In this document: positions 8,674 to 19,881 of the stretch, in pieces
Position numbering within the stretch: position 1 is the first letter of the stretch
Layout of the letters: each line of letters begins with the position of its first letter
From: Dickeya poaceiphila
GTDB taxonomy: Bacteria > Pseudomonadota > Gammaproteobacteria > Enterobacterales > Enterobacteriaceae
Reading direction: 5' to 3'
DNA: 64,000 bases
NCBI RefSeq assembly: GCF_007858975.2
Contig: NZ_CP042220.2
Span: 3,100,001-3,164,000 of the forward strand
Notes under the pieces: generated by a model
What the model was told of the DNA's origin: nothing
Databases searched by the model: none
Seen by the model: the letters and a program-made list of their open reading frames with translations, nothing else
Program-made: the position numbers and the translations under genes

Positions 8674-9990
8674 TCAGCACCAGTCAATAAACCATCCACA
8701 ACTATCCAGCATCACCTCTCCTTCACGCGTCACAAATCGCCCTGCCGCCGCAATCAGGTGATCGTTGTAGAATATCAGCGGCGTACGCTCCCGTAGCCAT
8801 GGCGGAACATTCAGTTCCTGCCATAATTTCTTCATCGGGCGACCATGTGTGCGTCCCACTATCTGCACATACCCTTGAAAACCAAAACGTACAGTAACGG
8901 TTTCATTATCACGTGGCTGTCTTACCCTGGTTCCCTGCGTCGATAGCCGCAGTTGACCCAGGTTATCCGGCAATGGCAACGGAGCTATTGTCGGTTGCCA
9001 CGGTAACACATAGTCGGTTACTGGCGTCATCATCGGCAATAAATAGAGATAATGACGAAACCGCCGAACCTGCCAGGTACCAAGTTGCAGGCAAGGGTTG
9101 GCATCATCACGGCTGATCGCCACTTCTTGCCATAATCGGTTCAGTTGCTCGCGAGAAGGCATACGTGCTCCTTGCTCCGCCAGCCAGCGACGCAACAAAG
9201 CAAACCGGCGTGTCGCGCTCATGGGTACCAGAGCGTTCACACTTAACCCACCATCGGCATTGCGCAAGGCCACCAGCGATTCAGCCAACAGTTCATCTAA
9301 CAGTTGTTCCTGTTCGGCACACAACTGTGCGCTGCGTGCTACTGCCGATGGAAAATGAGGCCAACGCCGCTTTAGCAATGGCAATACCTGCCGACGCAGA
9401 AAATTGCGGTCGTAACGCTCATCGGCGTTACTGTCGTCCTCCACCCAGAGCAGTTGATTCGCTCTGGCATACGCCTCTAACTGTTCACGAGCGATACTCA
9501 GCAGCGGGCGTTGCAGCCGAACGCCATTTGATTGCGCAGTTGCCGCCATCGACGCCAGTCCGGCAGGTCCGCTACCACGTTTGAGCGCCAGCAGGAAGGT
9601 TTCACTCTGATCATCCTGATGCTGGGCAGTCAACAGCGTTTCTCCATCAAATAAGTGCTGTTGCAGTGCCTGATAACGTGCTGACCGGGCTGCGGCTTCG
9701 ACACCACCATCACGCGCATCCACCTGAACCCGCAGCGCATCAAACGGCACCCGCCAGTTCAGACACTGGGTACGACAATGCTCAGCCCACATATCGGCGT
9801 ACGAACTCAAGCCGTGATGCACATACACCGCCCGCAATGATACGGCCCGCTGGCGCAAGCGCGTCATCAGATGCAGCAATACAGTGGAATCCAACCCGCC
9901 GCTGTAAGCCACCAGGTAGCGCCCATCGGTGACAATCTGCGCATCAATCACCGTCAGCAGTTCAGAGGAAATATCGATATCAGCGTTCAT
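8674..9990 (-). CDS. tilS: tRNA(Ile)-lysidine synthetase TilS
   Basis: Converts C34 of tRNA-Ile(CAU) to lysidine using ATP and lysine, which fixes the tRNA to AUA codons; essential in bacteria. 438 residues from ATG at 9990. The PP-loop motif SGGLDS is at 30-35, LTAQHQDDQSETFLLALKRG follows, then DRNFLRRQVLPLL, and a C-terminal TilS domain with VGRTHGRPMKKLWQELNVPP. A longer frame reaches 10071, but the 9990 start matches the family and overlaps the end of yaeR by 11 bp, which suggests coupling. Confidence 0.96.
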   Translation of the reverse strand: MNADIDISSELLTVIDAQIVTDGRYLVAYSGGLDSTVLLHLMTRLRQRAVSLRAVYVHHGLSSYADMWAEHCRTQCLNWRVPFDALRVQVDARDGGVEAAARSARYQALQQHLFDGETLLTAQHQDDQSETFLLALKRGSGPAGLASMAATAQSNGVRLQRPLLSIAREQLEAYARANQLLWVEDDSNADERYDRNFLRRQVLPLLKRRWPHFPSAVARSAQLCAEQEQLLDELLAESLVALRNADGGLSVNALVPMSATRRFALLRRWLAEQGARMPSREQLNRLWQEVAISRDDANPCLQLGTWQVRRFRHYLYLLPMMTPVTDYVLPWQPTIAPLPLPDNLGQLRLSTQGTRVRQPRDNETVTVRFGFQGYVQIVGRTHGRPMKKLWQELNVPPWLRERTPLIFYNDHLIAAAGRFVTREGEVMLDSCGWFIDWC

Positions 9991-10369
9991 ACAATTCAAG
10001 CGGCAATCCGTCCGGGTCGGCAAAGAACGTAAACCGGCGACCGGTATATTCGTCTGTGCGCACCGGTTCACAATTTACCCCCGCCTCACTCAGCGCAATC
10101 ACCGCCTGTTCGACATCGTCAACCGCAAACGCCAGATGACGCAACCCGCAGGCTTCCGGTCGGCTAACCCGTGCCGGCGGCGAGGGGAATGAAAACAGTT
10201 CAATCAGATAACGGCCATTAAGGGCCAGATCGCCTTTCCAGGAATCACGGGCCACACGGTAAACTTCCTGTTGCAGCGTGAAACCAAGCACATCGCAATA
10301 AAAACACTTACTGCGCTCATAATCCGAGGCAATAATCGCAATATGATGGATATCCAGCAGTGTTAGCAT
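9980..10369 (-). CDS. yaeR: Vicinal oxygen chelate (glyoxalase-like) protein YaeR
   Basis: 129 residues from ATG at 10369, with AGGAGA upstream, the same length as E. coli YaeR. Single-domain VOC-fold metalloprotein: HHIAIIASDYERSKCFYCDV at the start, RDSWKGDLALNGRYLIELFS, CGLRHLAFAVDD, and FTFFADPDGLPLELYER at the end. His and Glu positions fit a metal site. Substrate is unknown; glyoxalase-like activity is a family inference. A longer frame to 10447 lacks support. E. coli ldcC, which lies between yaeR and accA there, is missing here. Confidence 0.92.
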   Translation of the reverse strand: MLTLLDIHHIAIIASDYERSKCFYCDVLGFTLQQEVYRVARDSWKGDLALNGRYLIELFSFPSPPARVSRPEACGLRHLAFAVDDVEQAVIALSEAGVNCEPVRTDEYTGRRFTFFADPDGLPLELYER

Positions 10370-10498
10370 AAGGTTGGTTCTCCTGAGTAGCGCACCACCA
10401 CGCTCGTCGATGTGATGTGAGTGAGGAGAAATATTCGGGTCAGGCAATCGCCGCCGCGTTGGGATGATGCATCACATAAAAAACCGCTATTAGCATAA

Positions 10499-10536
10499 CA
10501 AAAAGTCCGCGATCGTTTCCAATCGCGGACTTTTCT
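10499..10536 (-). terminator. Intrinsic terminator of the accA operon
   Basis: 13-bp stem AAAAGTCCGCGAT / ATCGCGGACTTTT around an 8-base loop just after the accA stop. On the minus strand it ends in CTTTTTGTT. It closes the long lpx-dnaE-accA transcription unit. Confidence 0.9.
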
Positions 10537-10554
10537 GGCATACAGCGAGCTAAA

Positions 10555-11514
10555 TCAGCAGTAACCGTAATTCATCAAACGCTGATAACGGCGGTTCAGC
10601 AGTTCCTGTTCGCTCAACGTATCCAGTTCGCTCAGGTCAGATAACAGCTGAGATTTCAGCGACGCAGACATCGCCGCCACGTCACGATGGGCTGAACCCA
10701 GCGGCTCAGAAATCACTGAATCAATCAGTTTCAGCTCTTTCAGGCGCGGGGCGGTAATCCCCATCGCTTCTGCTGCCAGCGGCGCTTTATCAGCACTTTT
10801 CCACAGAATAGAAGCACAGCCTTCCGGCGAAATCACCGAATAGGTGCTGTATTGCAACATGTTAACTTTGTCGCCAACGCCGATAGCCAGCGCACCGCCG
10901 GAACCACCCTCGCCAATCACCGTACAAACGATAGGCACACGCAGGCAGGACATTTCGCGCAGGTTACGGGCAATGGCTTCGGACTGACCGCGCTCTTCTG
11001 CACCCACACCCGGATAGGCGCCAGGGGTATCAATAAAGGTGATGATCGGCATTTTGAAGCGCTCAGCCATCTCCATCAGACGCAGCGCCTTGCGATAACC
11101 TTCCGGTGCTGGCATACCGAAGTTCCGGCGGATTTTTTCTTTGGTTTCGCGGCCTTTCTGATGACCAATAATCATCACCGGACGTCCATCAAGACGGGCA
11201 ATACCCCCGACGATAGCCTTGTCATCGGCATAAGCGCGATCACCAGCTAATTCGTCAAAGTCAGAGAAAATATGCTGAACGTAGTCCAAGGTATAAGGAC
11301 GTTGCGGATGGCGTGCCAGTTGGGCAATCTGCCAGGCACCCAGATCGGCAAAGATTTTACGCGTCAGTTCCACGCTCTTTTCACGCAGACGCTTAACTTC
11401 TTCGTCCAGATTAATATCCAATTTTTCATCTTGGCGACTGACTGCGGTCAGGGAATCAATCTTCGCTTCCAACTCTGCAATCGGCTGCTCAAAATCAAGA
11501 AAATTCAGACTCAT
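10555..11514 (-). CDS. accA: Acetyl-CoA carboxylase carboxyltransferase subunit alpha
   Basis: Alpha subunit of the carboxyltransferase that moves CO2 from carboxybiotin to acetyl-CoA, making malonyl-CoA for fatty acid synthesis; works with AccD. 319 residues, as in E. coli. Crotonase-type core with [20 protein letters not shown] and the oxyanion-hole region [15 protein letters not shown]. 12 bp after dnaE, so probably the last gene of the lipid A/dnaE operon. Confidence 0.98.
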   Translation of the reverse strand: MSLNFLDFEQPIAELEAKIDSLTAVSRQDEKLDINLDEEVKRLREKSVELTRKIFADLGAWQIAQLARHPQRPYTLDYVQHIFSDFDELAGDRAYADDKAIVGGIARLDGRPVMIIGHQKGRETKEKIRRNFGMPAPEGYRKALRLMEMAERFKMPIITFIDTPGAYPGVGAEERGQSEAIARNLREMSCLRVPIVCTVIGEGGSGGALAIGVGDKVNMLQYSTYSVISPEGCASILWKSADKAPLAAEAMGITAPRLKELKLIDSVISEPLGSAHRDVAAMSASLKSQLLSDLSELDTLSEQELLNRRYQRLMNYGYC

Positions 11515-11526
11515 AGTATTCCTATT

Positions 11527-14500
11527 TTAGTCAAATTCCAGTTCTACCTGTTCATTACCAACCAGGGTACGTAAATCATTCAGCAACACATCAGTAGGCG
11601 TAACACGCCAAGTCGCACCAAAACGTAGCCGGGCACGCGCATCCTGGCGCTGGTAATAGAGATGCACCGGAATCGTCCCCGATCGATGGGGTTCCAACGA
11701 CTGACGGAGACGGTTTAACAGTTGGTCATCAATTTGCCTGTCAGTCAGCGAGATAGCAAGCCCGCGCGCATATTTTTCCCGCGCTTCGCTGATATCCATT
11801 AGCTCTCTGACCATCATTTTAAGTCCGCCGCTGAAGTCATCAAAGCTGACCTGTCCACTGGCTATCAGAATACGGTCCTGCTCCAGCAGGTGCTGATATT
11901 TTTCCAGCGCTTCGGTAAACAGCATCACTTCCAGACGACCAGAGCGATCATCCAGCGTGCAGACGCCAATACGGTTGCCCCGTTTGGTTACCATCACCCT
12001 GGCGGCAAGTACCAGTCCAACGGCGGTGGTCATTTTTCCCCGCTCCGTGGGGTGCATGTCTTTCAACCGCACGCCTCCCGCGTAGCGTTCAATTTCCTTC
12101 AGATACTGATTGATGGGGTGCCCGGTCAGGTACAGCCCCAGCGTTTCCCTTTCACCATCCAGCACCACCTGCTCCGGCCACGGCGGCACCGTGCTGTAGG
12201 ACTGCTCCACTTGCTCAGGCGTTTCCGCCAGTACGCCGAACATATCCGCCTGACCGATGGCCTCTGCCTTCGCGTGCTGCTCGGCTGATTTCATGGCATC
12301 CACCAGTGAATTCATCAGCGCGGCGCGGTGAGGCCCAAGCCGGTCAAACGCACCGGACATGATCAGTTTTTCCAGCACTCGCCGGTTCAGTTTCTTAATA
12401 TCCGTACGGGCGCACAGATCGAACAAATCGCGGAAATAACCGCCGTTATTGCGCGCTTCAATGATGGCTTCAATCGGCCCTTCTCCCACACCTTTGATAG
12501 CGCCGATGCCGTAGACAATCTCGCCATCATCATTGACGTGGAAATGATACAAACCGCTGTTGATGTCTGGCGGCAGAATCTTCAGCCCCATGCGCCAGCA
12601 TTCATCCACCAGCCCAACTATCTTGTCGGTGTTGTCCATATCGGCGGTCATCACCGCCGCCATGAACTCCGCCGGATAATGGGCCTTCAGCCACAGTGTT
12701 TGATACGATACCAGCGCGTAGGCAGCCGAATGCGATTTGTTGAAGCCATAACCGGCGAACTTCTCCACCAGGTCGAAGATTTTCATCGACAGCTCGCCGT
12801 CAACGCCCATCTTCTCCGCGCCCTCTTTGAATACGGAGCGCTGTTTGGCCATCTCTTCAGGCTTTTTCTTACCCATCGCACGACGCAGCATATCCGCACC
12901 GCCAAGGGTATACCCGGCCAGTACCTGGGCAATCTGCATCACCTGTTCCTGATACAGGATGATACCATAGGTCGGCTCCAGCACAGGCTTGAGCGTTTCA
13001 TGCTGCCACTGGATATCCGGGTAGGAAATCTCTTCACGTCCGTGCTTACGGTCGATGAAGTTATCCACCATCCCTGACTGCAACGGTCCCGGACGGAACA
13101 GGGCCACCAGCGCGATCATGTCTTCGAAGCAGTCCGGCTTAAGACGTTTGATCAAATCTTTCATGCCGCGCGATTCAAGCTGAAACACCGCCGTGGTTTC
13201 CGAGCGCTGCAGCATGTCGAAACTTTTCTTGTCATCCAGCGGAATGGCGGCGATATCTACCGGCTCCAGCCCCTGCTTAGCGCGCCGGGCGTTGATCATC
13301 TCCAGCGCCCAGTTGATGATGGTCAACGTACGAAGACCGAGGAAGTCAAACTTCACCAGACCGGCATATTCCACATCACTCTTGTCGAACTGGGTGACCG
13401 GGTGATTACCTTCCGGGTCGCAATATAGCGGCGCAAAATCGGTAATCTTGGTGGGGGAAATCACTACGCCACCGGCGTGTTTACCGGCATTGCGGGTTAC
13501 CCCTTCCAGTTTGCGCGCCATGTCGATCAGCGCCTTGACCTCTTCGTCCGCTTCGTAGATCTCGCCCAACTGCGGCTCAGCGGCAAAAGCCTTCTCCAGC
13601 GTCATCCCCGGATCAGGCGGCACCAGCTTGGAAATACGGTCAACAAATCCGTATGGATGCCCCAATACCCGGCCAACGTCACGAATCACCGCTTTCGCCG
13701 CCATGGTACCGAAGGTGATGATTTGTGACACCGCATCACGACCATACATGTCCGCTACATGGTCGATCACCAGATCGCGCTTTTCCATGCAGAAATCGAC
13801 GTCAAAGTCAGGCATCGACACACGTTCCGGGTTAAGGAAACGCTCGAACAGCAGGTCAAACTCCAGCGGGTCCAGATCGGTTATTTTCAACGCATACGCC
13901 ACCAGAGAACCGGCGCCGGAGCCGCGCCCCGGACCTACCGGCACGTTGTTATCCTTGGACCACTGGATAAACTCCATCACGATCAGAAAGTAACCGGGGA
14001 AGCCCATCTGGTTGATAACGTTGAGTTCTATTTCCAGACGCTCGTCGTATTCCGGGCGACGCTGGGCGCGCACCGCTTCATCCGGAAACAGGAATGTCAG
14101 TCGCTCTTCCAACCCTTTTCTGGCGCACATCACCAGATAGTCTTCAGTCGACATCTCGCCGGTAGGAAATTGCGGCAGGAAATATTCGCCGAGCCGGATA
14201 GTGACATTACAACGTTTGGCAATTTCTACCGTGTTAATCAGCGCTTCAGGGATGTCGACAAACAGCTCGCACATCTCCTCTTCGCTGCGCATGTACTGCT
14301 GCGCACTGTAATTGCGGGGACGTTTGGGGTCATCCAGCGTAAAACCATCATGGATCGCCACGCGGATTTCATGCGCTTCAAAGTCATCCGGACTGATAAA
14401 ACAGACATCGTTGGTGGCAACGACCGGCAAGCCGTGTGCCGTAGCCAGCTTTATTGCCGAATGCAGGTAGCTTTCTTCATCCGGTCGACCGGTACGAATC

Positions 14501-15009
14501 AGCTCCAGATAAAACCGTTGGGGGAAATGTTGCTGATAAAAAGCGACGCTCTGTTCCACCAGCGCCTGATTGCCGCGCAGCAGAAACTTGCCGATATCGC
14601 CATGACGACCGCCGGACAGAAGCAGCAACCCAGCCTGATGCTCCACCAGCCATGCCTTATCAATCGTAGGCCCGGCAGCGCCATACCCTCGCTGATAGGC
14701 GCGAGAAATCAGCAGCGTCAGGTTCTGATAACCCTCGTTATTCATCGCCAGAATAGTGAGATGCGCCAACTCGTCGCCCAGCTCTTCACTCTGCAGATAA
14801 AAATCGGCACCGATGATCGGCTTGATGCCGGCACTATGCGCGCCGCCATAGAACTTCACCAATCCGCACAGATTAGTAAAATCGGTGATCGCCAGCGCTG
14901 GCATTCCCAGTGCTGCGGCTTTTTTTACCAACGGGCCGGTCTTAGCCAGCCCATCGATCATGGAATAGTCACTGTGAACACGCAGGTGAACAAAACGTGG
15001 TTCGGCCAT
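11527..15009 (-). CDS. dnaE: DNA polymerase III alpha subunit
   Basis: Replicative polymerase catalytic subunit; 1,160 residues, equal to E. coli. Order: PHP domain ([18 protein letters not shown] at the N-terminus), C-family polymerase palm with the catalytic aspartates in MPDFDVDF (near residue 400) and a later Asp, fingers, helix-hairpin-helix, an OB-fold (about 990-1075), and the C-terminal tau-binding region ending VELEFD. The start gives [17 protein letters not shown] as in E. coli. A long open frame on the opposite strand is only a shadow of this gene. Confidence 0.99.
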   Translation of the reverse strand: MAEPRFVHLRVHSDYSMIDGLAKTGPLVKKAAALGMPALAITDFTNLCGLVKFYGGAHSAGIKPIIGADFYLQSEELGDELAHLTILAMNNEGYQNLTLLISRAYQRGYGAAGPTIDKAWLVEHQAGLLLLSGGRHGDIGKFLLRGNQALVEQSVAFYQQHFPQRFYLELIRTGRPDEESYLHSAIKLATAHGLPVVATNDVCFISPDDFEAHEIRVAIHDGFTLDDPKRPRNYSAQQYMRSEEEMCELFVDIPEALINTVEIAKRCNVTIRLGEYFLPQFPTGEMSTEDYLVMCARKGLEERLTFLFPDEAVRAQRRPEYDERLEIELNVINQMGFPGYFLIVMEFIQWSKDNNVPVGPGRGSGAGSLVAYALKITDLDPLEFDLLFERFLNPERVSMPDFDVDFCMEKRDLVIDHVADMYGRDAVSQIITFGTMAAKAVIRDVGRVLGHPYGFVDRISKLVPPDPGMTLEKAFAAEPQLGEIYEADEEVKALIDMARKLEGVTRNAGKHAGGVVISPTKITDFAPLYCDPEGNHPVTQFDKSDVEYAGLVKFDFLGLRTLTIINWALEMINARRAKQGLEPVDIAAIPLDDKKSFDMLQRSETTAVFQLESRGMKDLIKRLKPDCFEDMIALVALFRPGPLQSGMVDNFIDRKHGREEISYPDIQWQHETLKPVLEPTYGIILYQEQVMQIAQVLAGYTLGGADMLRRAMGKKKPEEMAKQRSVFKEGAEKMGVDGELSMKIFDLVEKFAGYGFNKSHSAAYALVSYQTLWLKAHYPAEFMAAVMTADMDNTDKIVGLVDECWRMGLKILPPDINSGLYHFHVNDDGEIVYGIGAIKGVGEGPIEAIIEARNNGGYFRDLFDLCARTDIKKLNRRVLEKLIMSGAFDRLGPHRAALMNSLVDAMKSAEQHAKAEAIGQADMFGVLAETPEQVEQSYSTVPPWPEQVVLDGERETLGLYLTGHPINQYLKEIERYAGGVRLKDMHPTERGKMTTAVGLVLAARVMVTKRGNRIGVCTLDDRSGRLEVMLFTEALEKYQHLLEQDRILIASGQVSFDDFSGGLKMMVRELMDISEAREKYARGLAISLTDRQIDDQLLNRLRQSLEPHRSGTIPVHLYYQRQDARARLRFGATWRVTPTDVLLNDLRTLVGNEQVELEFD

Positions 15010-15075
15010 TTCCGGATCCCATAATCTTTTCAGTAACCAGCCTGATGCACATCTTCAGGCATATTATGCGTTGCG

Positions 15076-15672
15076 TTACGCCAGACCCAGCACCCGCTTA
15101 ACCGGGCCAAAACTACGCCTGTGATGAAGGGTGGCGCCTAACGTCGCCAGCTTTTCAAGGTGATATGCTGTAGGATACCCTTTGTGCTGCGCAAATCCAT
15201 ACTCAGGAAACTGCTGATCCAGCACTTCCATTTCACGATCCCGCGTCACTTTGGCCAGAATCGAGGCTGCACTGATTTCCGCCACACGACTGTCACCCTT
15301 GACCACAGCCTGTGATGGCATCGGCAGGGCCGGACAACGATTGCCGTCGATCAGCACAAAATCCGGCGTAATCGGTAGCCCGGCAACTGCACGCTGCATC
15401 GCCAGCATGGTGGCATGTAGAATATTGAGTGAATCGATCTCTTCCGGTTCAGCACGACCAAGACTCCAGGCCAACGCCTTTTCACGAATCTCGTCATATA
15501 ACGCCAGACGGCGCTTCTCGCTAAGTGTTTTAGAATCCGCCAGCCCGACAATTGGTCGGTTAGGGTCCAGAATCACCGCCGCTGTCACCACAGCACCCAC
15601 CAGCGGGCCACGCCCTACCTCATCCACACCCGCAATGCAATGCGCCTTGGGATAAACAAAAACCTCACTCAT
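15076..15672 (-). CDS. rnhB: Ribonuclease HII
   Basis: Removes RNA and single ribonucleotides from RNA-DNA duplexes. 198 residues from ATG 15672. Catalytic acids in [14 protein letters not shown] (Asp17, Glu18), the later Asp in VLIDGNR, and [13 protein letters not shown]. The chosen start forms a 4-base ATGA overlap with the lpxB stop; an ATG three codons upstream is less likely. Confidence 0.97.
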   Translation of the reverse strand: MSEVFVYPKAHCIAGVDEVGRGPLVGAVVTAAVILDPNRPIVGLADSKTLSEKRRLALYDEIREKALAWSLGRAEPEEIDSLNILHATMLAMQRAVAGLPITPDFVLIDGNRCPALPMPSQAVVKGDSRVAEISAASILAKVTRDREMEVLDQQFPEYGFAQHKGYPTAYHLEKLATLGATLHHRRSFGPVKRVLGLA

Positions 15673-16817
15673 GACCGCCACAGCTCCAGTACTGCCTGCG
15701 CCGCCTGTTCATCGGCGTCGCATCGAATCTGCTGATGCAGGTGTAAAAACGCCTGCTGCAATTGCTGCGTCGCTTCGCCGCCAGCAAGCCAGGGCAGCAA
15801 CGCCGCCGAAAGTTTTTCAGGCGTGCAGTCATCCTGCAACAATTCCCTGACCAGTTCACGCCCGGCTAACAGATTGGGTAATGATACCCACGAGGTTTTA
15901 ACCAATCGTTTTGCCAGCCAGAACGTGAAGGATTTCATACGATATCCAACCACCATTGGGCACTTCGCCAACATGCACTCCAGCGCCGCCGTACCGGATG
16001 CCAGCAATGTAGCATCGCTGGCAATCATCGCTTCTCGCGCCTGCCCGTCCAGCAGCCGGATAGTCATGTCTGGCGCAACGTCAGCCTTAATTCTTTCAAA
16101 CTGTTCACGACGTCGTTGGTTAACCAGCGGCACCAGCACTTCCAGTTCAGGGTAAGTTTGCCGCAATAACTTCGCCGTTTTCAGGAAATCTGCACTCAGC
16201 ATTTCCACTTCCGCCCCCCGACTGCCAGGCAACATCGCCAGACAGCGCGCCGCTTCCGCCACCCCTAAGGTACGACGAGCCGCCGCTTTGTCTGGATGCA
16301 ACGGCATTGCATCAGCCATGGTATGGCCGATAAAACGGCAAGGTACATTGAAGCGGTCGTAAAACGCCTTTTCGAACGGCAAAAATGCCAATACCAGATT
16401 CGTAGCTTTGCCTATCTTGAAAACGCGTTTTTGCCGCCATGCCCACACTGACGGGCTGACATAGTGGATAGTTTTAATGCCATTGCGTTTGAGACGGCCT
16501 TCCAGAGTGATATTGAAATCAGGGGCGTCGATACCGACAAACACATCCGGCTGTAATGTACTGAAACGCTGTGTCAGGTCGCGGCGAATCTTAAGCAAAC
16601 GCGGCAGGCGCCCAAGCACCTCAACCACCCCCATCACCGCCAGCTCTTCCATCTCGTACCAGGCTTCACATCCCTCTGCCTGCATAAGCGGCCCTGCCAC
16701 ACCGACAAAGCGGGCATCCGGTACGTGCGCTTTCAGTGCACGGATCAAACCCGCACCAAGAATATCGCCGGAGGTTTCTCCGGCGACCAGACCGATAATC
16801 AAAGGACGTTGTGTCAT
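15669..16817 (-). CDS. lpxB: Lipid A disaccharide synthase
   Basis: Joins UDP-2,3-diacylglucosamine and lipid X to form the lipid A disaccharide at the inner membrane. 382 residues, GT19 family. N-terminal [45 protein letters not shown], and [13 protein letters not shown] near the C-terminal nucleotide-sugar site. 3 bp after lpxA and overlapping rnhB, so tightly co-translated. Confidence 0.98.
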   Translation of the reverse strand: MTQRPLIIGLVAGETSGDILGAGLIRALKAHVPDARFVGVAGPLMQAEGCEAWYEMEELAVMGVVEVLGRLPRLLKIRRDLTQRFSTLQPDVFVGIDAPDFNITLEGRLKRNGIKTIHYVSPSVWAWRQKRVFKIGKATNLVLAFLPFEKAFYDRFNVPCRFIGHTMADAMPLHPDKAAARRTLGVAEAARCLAMLPGSRGAEVEMLSADFLKTAKLLRQTYPELEVLVPLVNQRRREQFERIKADVAPDMTIRLLDGQAREAMIASDATLLASGTAALECMLAKCPMVVGYRMKSFTFWLAKRLVKTSWVSLPNLLAGRELVRELLQDDCTPEKLSAALLPWLAGGEATQQLQQAFLHLHQQIRCDADEQAAQAVLELWRS

Positions 16818-16820
16818 GAC

Positions 16821-17609
16821 TCAGCGAATAATGCCGCGCGTCGAGCGGGTAAAGAAATCAAGATAGGCCTGTACTGCCGGGTGTTCCGCCGCCAGTACTT
16901 CAAGATCAGCTTTTACTTCATCCAGCGTTCTGCCGCTGCGATAGATAAGCTTATAAGCGTTGCGGATAGCGTGCAGAGTTTCTTTCTCAAACCCACGACG
17001 TTTCAGTCCTTCAATGTTGATACCGAACGGCGTGGCATGATTGCCTTGTGCTATCAGATACGGAGGGACATCCTGCGCCACACCAGAGCAACCGCCTACC
17101 ATCACGTGTGCACCAATCACACAGAACTGGTGCACAGCTGTCATACCGCCAATAATTGCAAAATCATCAACGGAAACATGGCCGCCCAAGGTAGCATTAT
17201 TCGCCAGAATGCAGCGGTTGCCGACAACACAATCATGAGCAATGTGCGTATTGATCATTAGCAAGTTATCGTTACCGACTTTAGTCAACCCACCGCCCTG
17301 CACCGTACCTCGGTGAATGGTGACGCTTTCACGGATACGGTTGCGATCACCCACTTCAACGCGCGTCGGTTCACCAGCATATTTCAAGTCCTGGTTGACT
17401 TCGCCAATCGTGACAAACTGATAAATTTCGTTATCACGACCAATTTTGGTGATGCCGTTAACAACGACATGAGACTTAAGCACCGTACCTGCGCCAATCT
17501 CAACCTGCGAACCAATATGGCAAAACGGTCCAATATGCACACCGGCGCCAATAACTGCGCCATCCTCAACAATGGAGCTGGGGTGAATAAAGGCGGTTTG
17601 ATCAATCAC
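16821..17609 (-). CDS. lpxA: UDP-N-acetylglucosamine acyltransferase
   Basis: First step of lipid A synthesis: 3-O-acylation of UDP-GlcNAc from acyl-ACP. 262 residues with left-handed beta-helix hexapeptide repeats over the first two thirds and a C-terminal helical domain. The catalytic histidine region is INTHIAHDC, matching His122 and His125 of E. coli. Three bases separate it from fabZ. Confidence 0.98.
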   Translation of the reverse strand: MIDQTAFIHPSSIVEDGAVIGAGVHIGPFCHIGSQVEIGAGTVLKSHVVVNGITKIGRDNEIYQFVTIGEVNQDLKYAGEPTRVEVGDRNRIRESVTIHRGTVQGGGLTKVGNDNLLMINTHIAHDCVVGNRCILANNATLGGHVSVDDFAIIGGMTAVHQFCVIGAHVMVGGCSGVAQDVPPYLIAQGNHATPFGINIEGLKRRGFEKETLHAIRNAYKLIYRSGRTLDEVKADLEVLAAEHPAVQAYLDFFTRSTRGIIR

Positions 17610-17612
17610 TAA

Positions 17613-18068
17613 TCAGCCCTCCCGACGACGAGCGCACATCATTTCCGCTTCACAAGCTACTTCACCATCAACTTTAGCAACGCCTTTGAAACGTGCAATA
17701 CCACGGCGCTCTTTGATGAACTCAACTTCCAGAATCATCTGATCGCCAGGCGCTACAGGCCGTTTGAAACGCGCTTCATCCACAGCGGCGAAATAGTACA
17801 GTTCGCCCGGCTCCAGTTTTCCCAGGCTCTTGAACGCCAGAATACCGGTAGCCTGTGCCATGGCTTCCAGAATCAACACACCAGGGAAAATCGGCTTGCC
17901 AGGGAAGTGCCCCTGAAAGAACGGCTCGTTAAAAGAGACATTTTTTACCGCGCGCAGGAATTTTCCTTTCTCAAAATCCAGTACACGATCCACCAGCAAA
18001 AACGGATAGCGGTGCGGTAGTAGATCCAAAATCTCTTCGATATGCAGAGTATGCGTGTCTGTATTCAA
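17613..18068 (-). CDS. fabZ: (3R)-hydroxyacyl-ACP dehydratase
   Basis: Dehydrates 3-hydroxyacyl-ACP in fatty acid elongation and competes with LpxA/LpxD for 3-hydroxymyristoyl-ACP. 151 residues from a TTG start at 18068-18066 preceded by AGGAAGAG; E. coli fabZ also uses TTG. Hot-dog fold with the catalytic His and Glu in [20 protein letters not shown]. An in-frame ATG at 18170 would add 34 unrelated residues and is rejected. Confidence 0.96.
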   Translation of the reverse strand: MNTDTHTLHIEEILDLLPHRYPFLLVDRVLDFEKGKFLRAVKNVSFNEPFFQGHFPGKPIFPGVLILEAMAQATGILAFKSLGKLEPGELYYFAAVDEARFKRPVAPGDQMILEVEFIKERRGIARFKGVAKVDGEVACEAEMMCARRREG

Positions 18069-18217
18069 AATACTCTTCCTGTCAATAAAAACGATAGCAT
18101 TAACAACACGGCCTGCACATTCCCCAAACAAGGAAGGAACACCTGCAGGCCGCAAATAAAAATTACGCACATAGGCGTCAGTCTTGCATCCGAAACAGCG
18201 GTTGCGAATACAGATGA

Positions 18218-19240
18218 TTAACGGTCTTCGAGCTTACGCTCGACAGCTTTGAGCCGCTTACTCATCTCGTCAATATTCATCACCAGCGCAGCTGTTTTGC
18301 GCCAGACCTTGTTTGGTTGCAACGGGATACCAGAAGAATACACCCCTGGTTCAGTGATTGGCCGCATGACCATACCCATCCCTGTGACTGTGACCTTGTC
18401 GCAAATCTCCATGTGACCATTGATCACGCTGGCACCGCCAATCATACAATACCGGCCAACCTTGAGGCTGCCCGCCATGATTACCCCACCAGCAACTGCG
18501 GTATTGTCCCCAATCATAACGTTGTGTGCAATCTGACATTGGTTATCAATGATGACACCGTTACCAATAATGGTGTCATCCAGCGCACCACGATCAATAG
18601 TAGTGCTGGCGCCAATCTCAACACGATCACCGATGATGACCGTTCCCAACTGGGGAATTTTGATCCAATTGCCACGATCATTGGCGTACCCAAACCCATC
18701 CGAGCCGATTACCGCACCGGACTGAATCAAGCACTGCTCACCCAACACAACATTATGGTAGATAGTGACGTTAGCCCACAGACGGGTACCTGACCCAATG
18801 CGGACATTCTTGCCAATAAAACAGCCGGCACCAATGACGACACCGTCACCCAGCTCTGCGCCGGATTCGATAACCGCATTCGCGCCAACAGAAACCCCAT
18901 CTCCTAAACGCGCATCTGGAGCAATCACCGCAGAGGGCGCGACTCCCTGTGCCGGTGCTGGCGTCGTATCCATCAACTGCGCCATACGCGCATAGGCCAA
19001 ATAAGGATTCTTTACCACCAACGCCGCTGTATTGCAAAACGGCAAATCAGCTTCTGTCAATACCACGGCTGAAGCCAGAGTACTGTTCAATTGTTCGCGA
19101 TAGCGGCTATCGGATAAAAACGTAATCTGTCCTGCCTGCGCTGAATGCATAGAAGCAACAGCGGTGATGACAATGTCGCCATCACCGTGTAATTGTGCAT
19201 CCAACTGTTGAGCCAAGGCGTCCAGTCGAATTGAAAACAT
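18218..19240 (-). CDS. lpxD: UDP-3-O-acylglucosamine N-acyltransferase
   Basis: Third lipid A step, N-acylation of UDP-3-O-acyl-glucosamine. 340 residues: N-terminal uridine-binding domain, central left-handed beta-helix, C-terminal helix. The catalytic His lies in [17 protein letters not shown]. Three bases after skp. Confidence 0.98.
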   Translation of the reverse strand: MFSIRLDALAQQLDAQLHGDGDIVITAVASMHSAQAGQITFLSDSRYREQLNSTLASAVVLTEADLPFCNTAALVVKNPYLAYARMAQLMDTTPAPAQGVAPSAVIAPDARLGDGVSVGANAVIESGAELGDGVVIGAGCFIGKNVRIGSGTRLWANVTIYHNVVLGEQCLIQSGAVIGSDGFGYANDRGNWIKIPQLGTVIIGDRVEIGASTTIDRGALDDTIIGNGVIIDNQCQIAHNVMIGDNTAVAGGVIMAGSLKVGRYCMIGGASVINGHMEICDKVTVTGMGMVMRPITEPGVYSSGIPLQPNKVWRKTAALVMNIDEMSKRLKAVERKLEDR

Positions 19241-19243
19241 GAA

Positions 19244-19741
19244 TTATTTAACCTGTTTCAGCACATCTGCAGTGATGTCTTTCGCGTTGTCAGCATAGGC
19301 AACCGCATTCGCATCGATAACTACGTCATAACCCTGCTTGGAGGCAACCGCTTTCACCGCGTCCTGAATACGGCTCAGGATTTTGTTACGCTCTTCCATC
19401 TGACGACGACGGTTGTCCTGATCGAACGCCTGAGCTTTGCTGGAGAACTGCTCACGCTGAGCCATCACATCGCTTTCCATCTTGGAGCGCTCGCTGGCTT
19501 TCATGGTAGAACCATCACGCTGCAGCTTCTGCATTTTTTCCTGCAAGGCACGTTCCATGGACTGCAGTTCAGAGGCACGGCCTTTGAACTCGTTTTCCAG
19601 TTGTTTGCTCACTGCTTCACGCTGCGGCAACTGTTGGAAGATGCTGGAAACATTGACGATTGCAATCTTGTCAGCAGCCTGAGCACCGGCAGAAACAGCC
19701 AGCGTTAAACCTAACCCTGCGGCATACAACCACTTTTTCAC
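19244..19741 (-). CDS. skp: Periplasmic chaperone Skp
   Basis: Holdase that carries unfolded outer-membrane proteins across the periplasm to BamA. 165 residues from a GTG start (19741-19739) with GAGGAG upstream. Signal peptide [12 protein letters not shown]...GAQA, then a charged coiled-coil body ([20 protein letters not shown]), ending [10 protein letters not shown] as in E. coli. The longer frame to 19810 is not supported. Confidence 0.96.
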   Translation of the reverse strand: MKKWLYAAGLGLTLAVSAGAQAADKIAIVNVSSIFQQLPQREAVSKQLENEFKGRASELQSMERALQEKMQKLQRDGSTMKASERSKMESDVMAQREQFSSKAQAFDQDNRRRQMEERNKILSRIQDAVKAVASKQGYDVVIDANAVAYADNAKDITADVLKQVK

Positions 19742-19881
19742 TTTAAAACTCCTCACCCTAAGTATTTCTACGCTGATTGCGCTTATCATAATCACGGTAT
19801 CGGCAGTCAAGCTGTATGCTCAAATCACCACCAGATACCGGTACATCGTCTTGGTCCAACCCAAACACCAGATACTTCGGC

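Noticed and set aside
13759..15024. Open frame of about 420 codons on the plus strand opposite dnaE
   Set aside because: Antisense shadow of dnaE; composition has no domain pattern, and dnaE on the other strand is certain. The same holds for the frame at 12328-13077.
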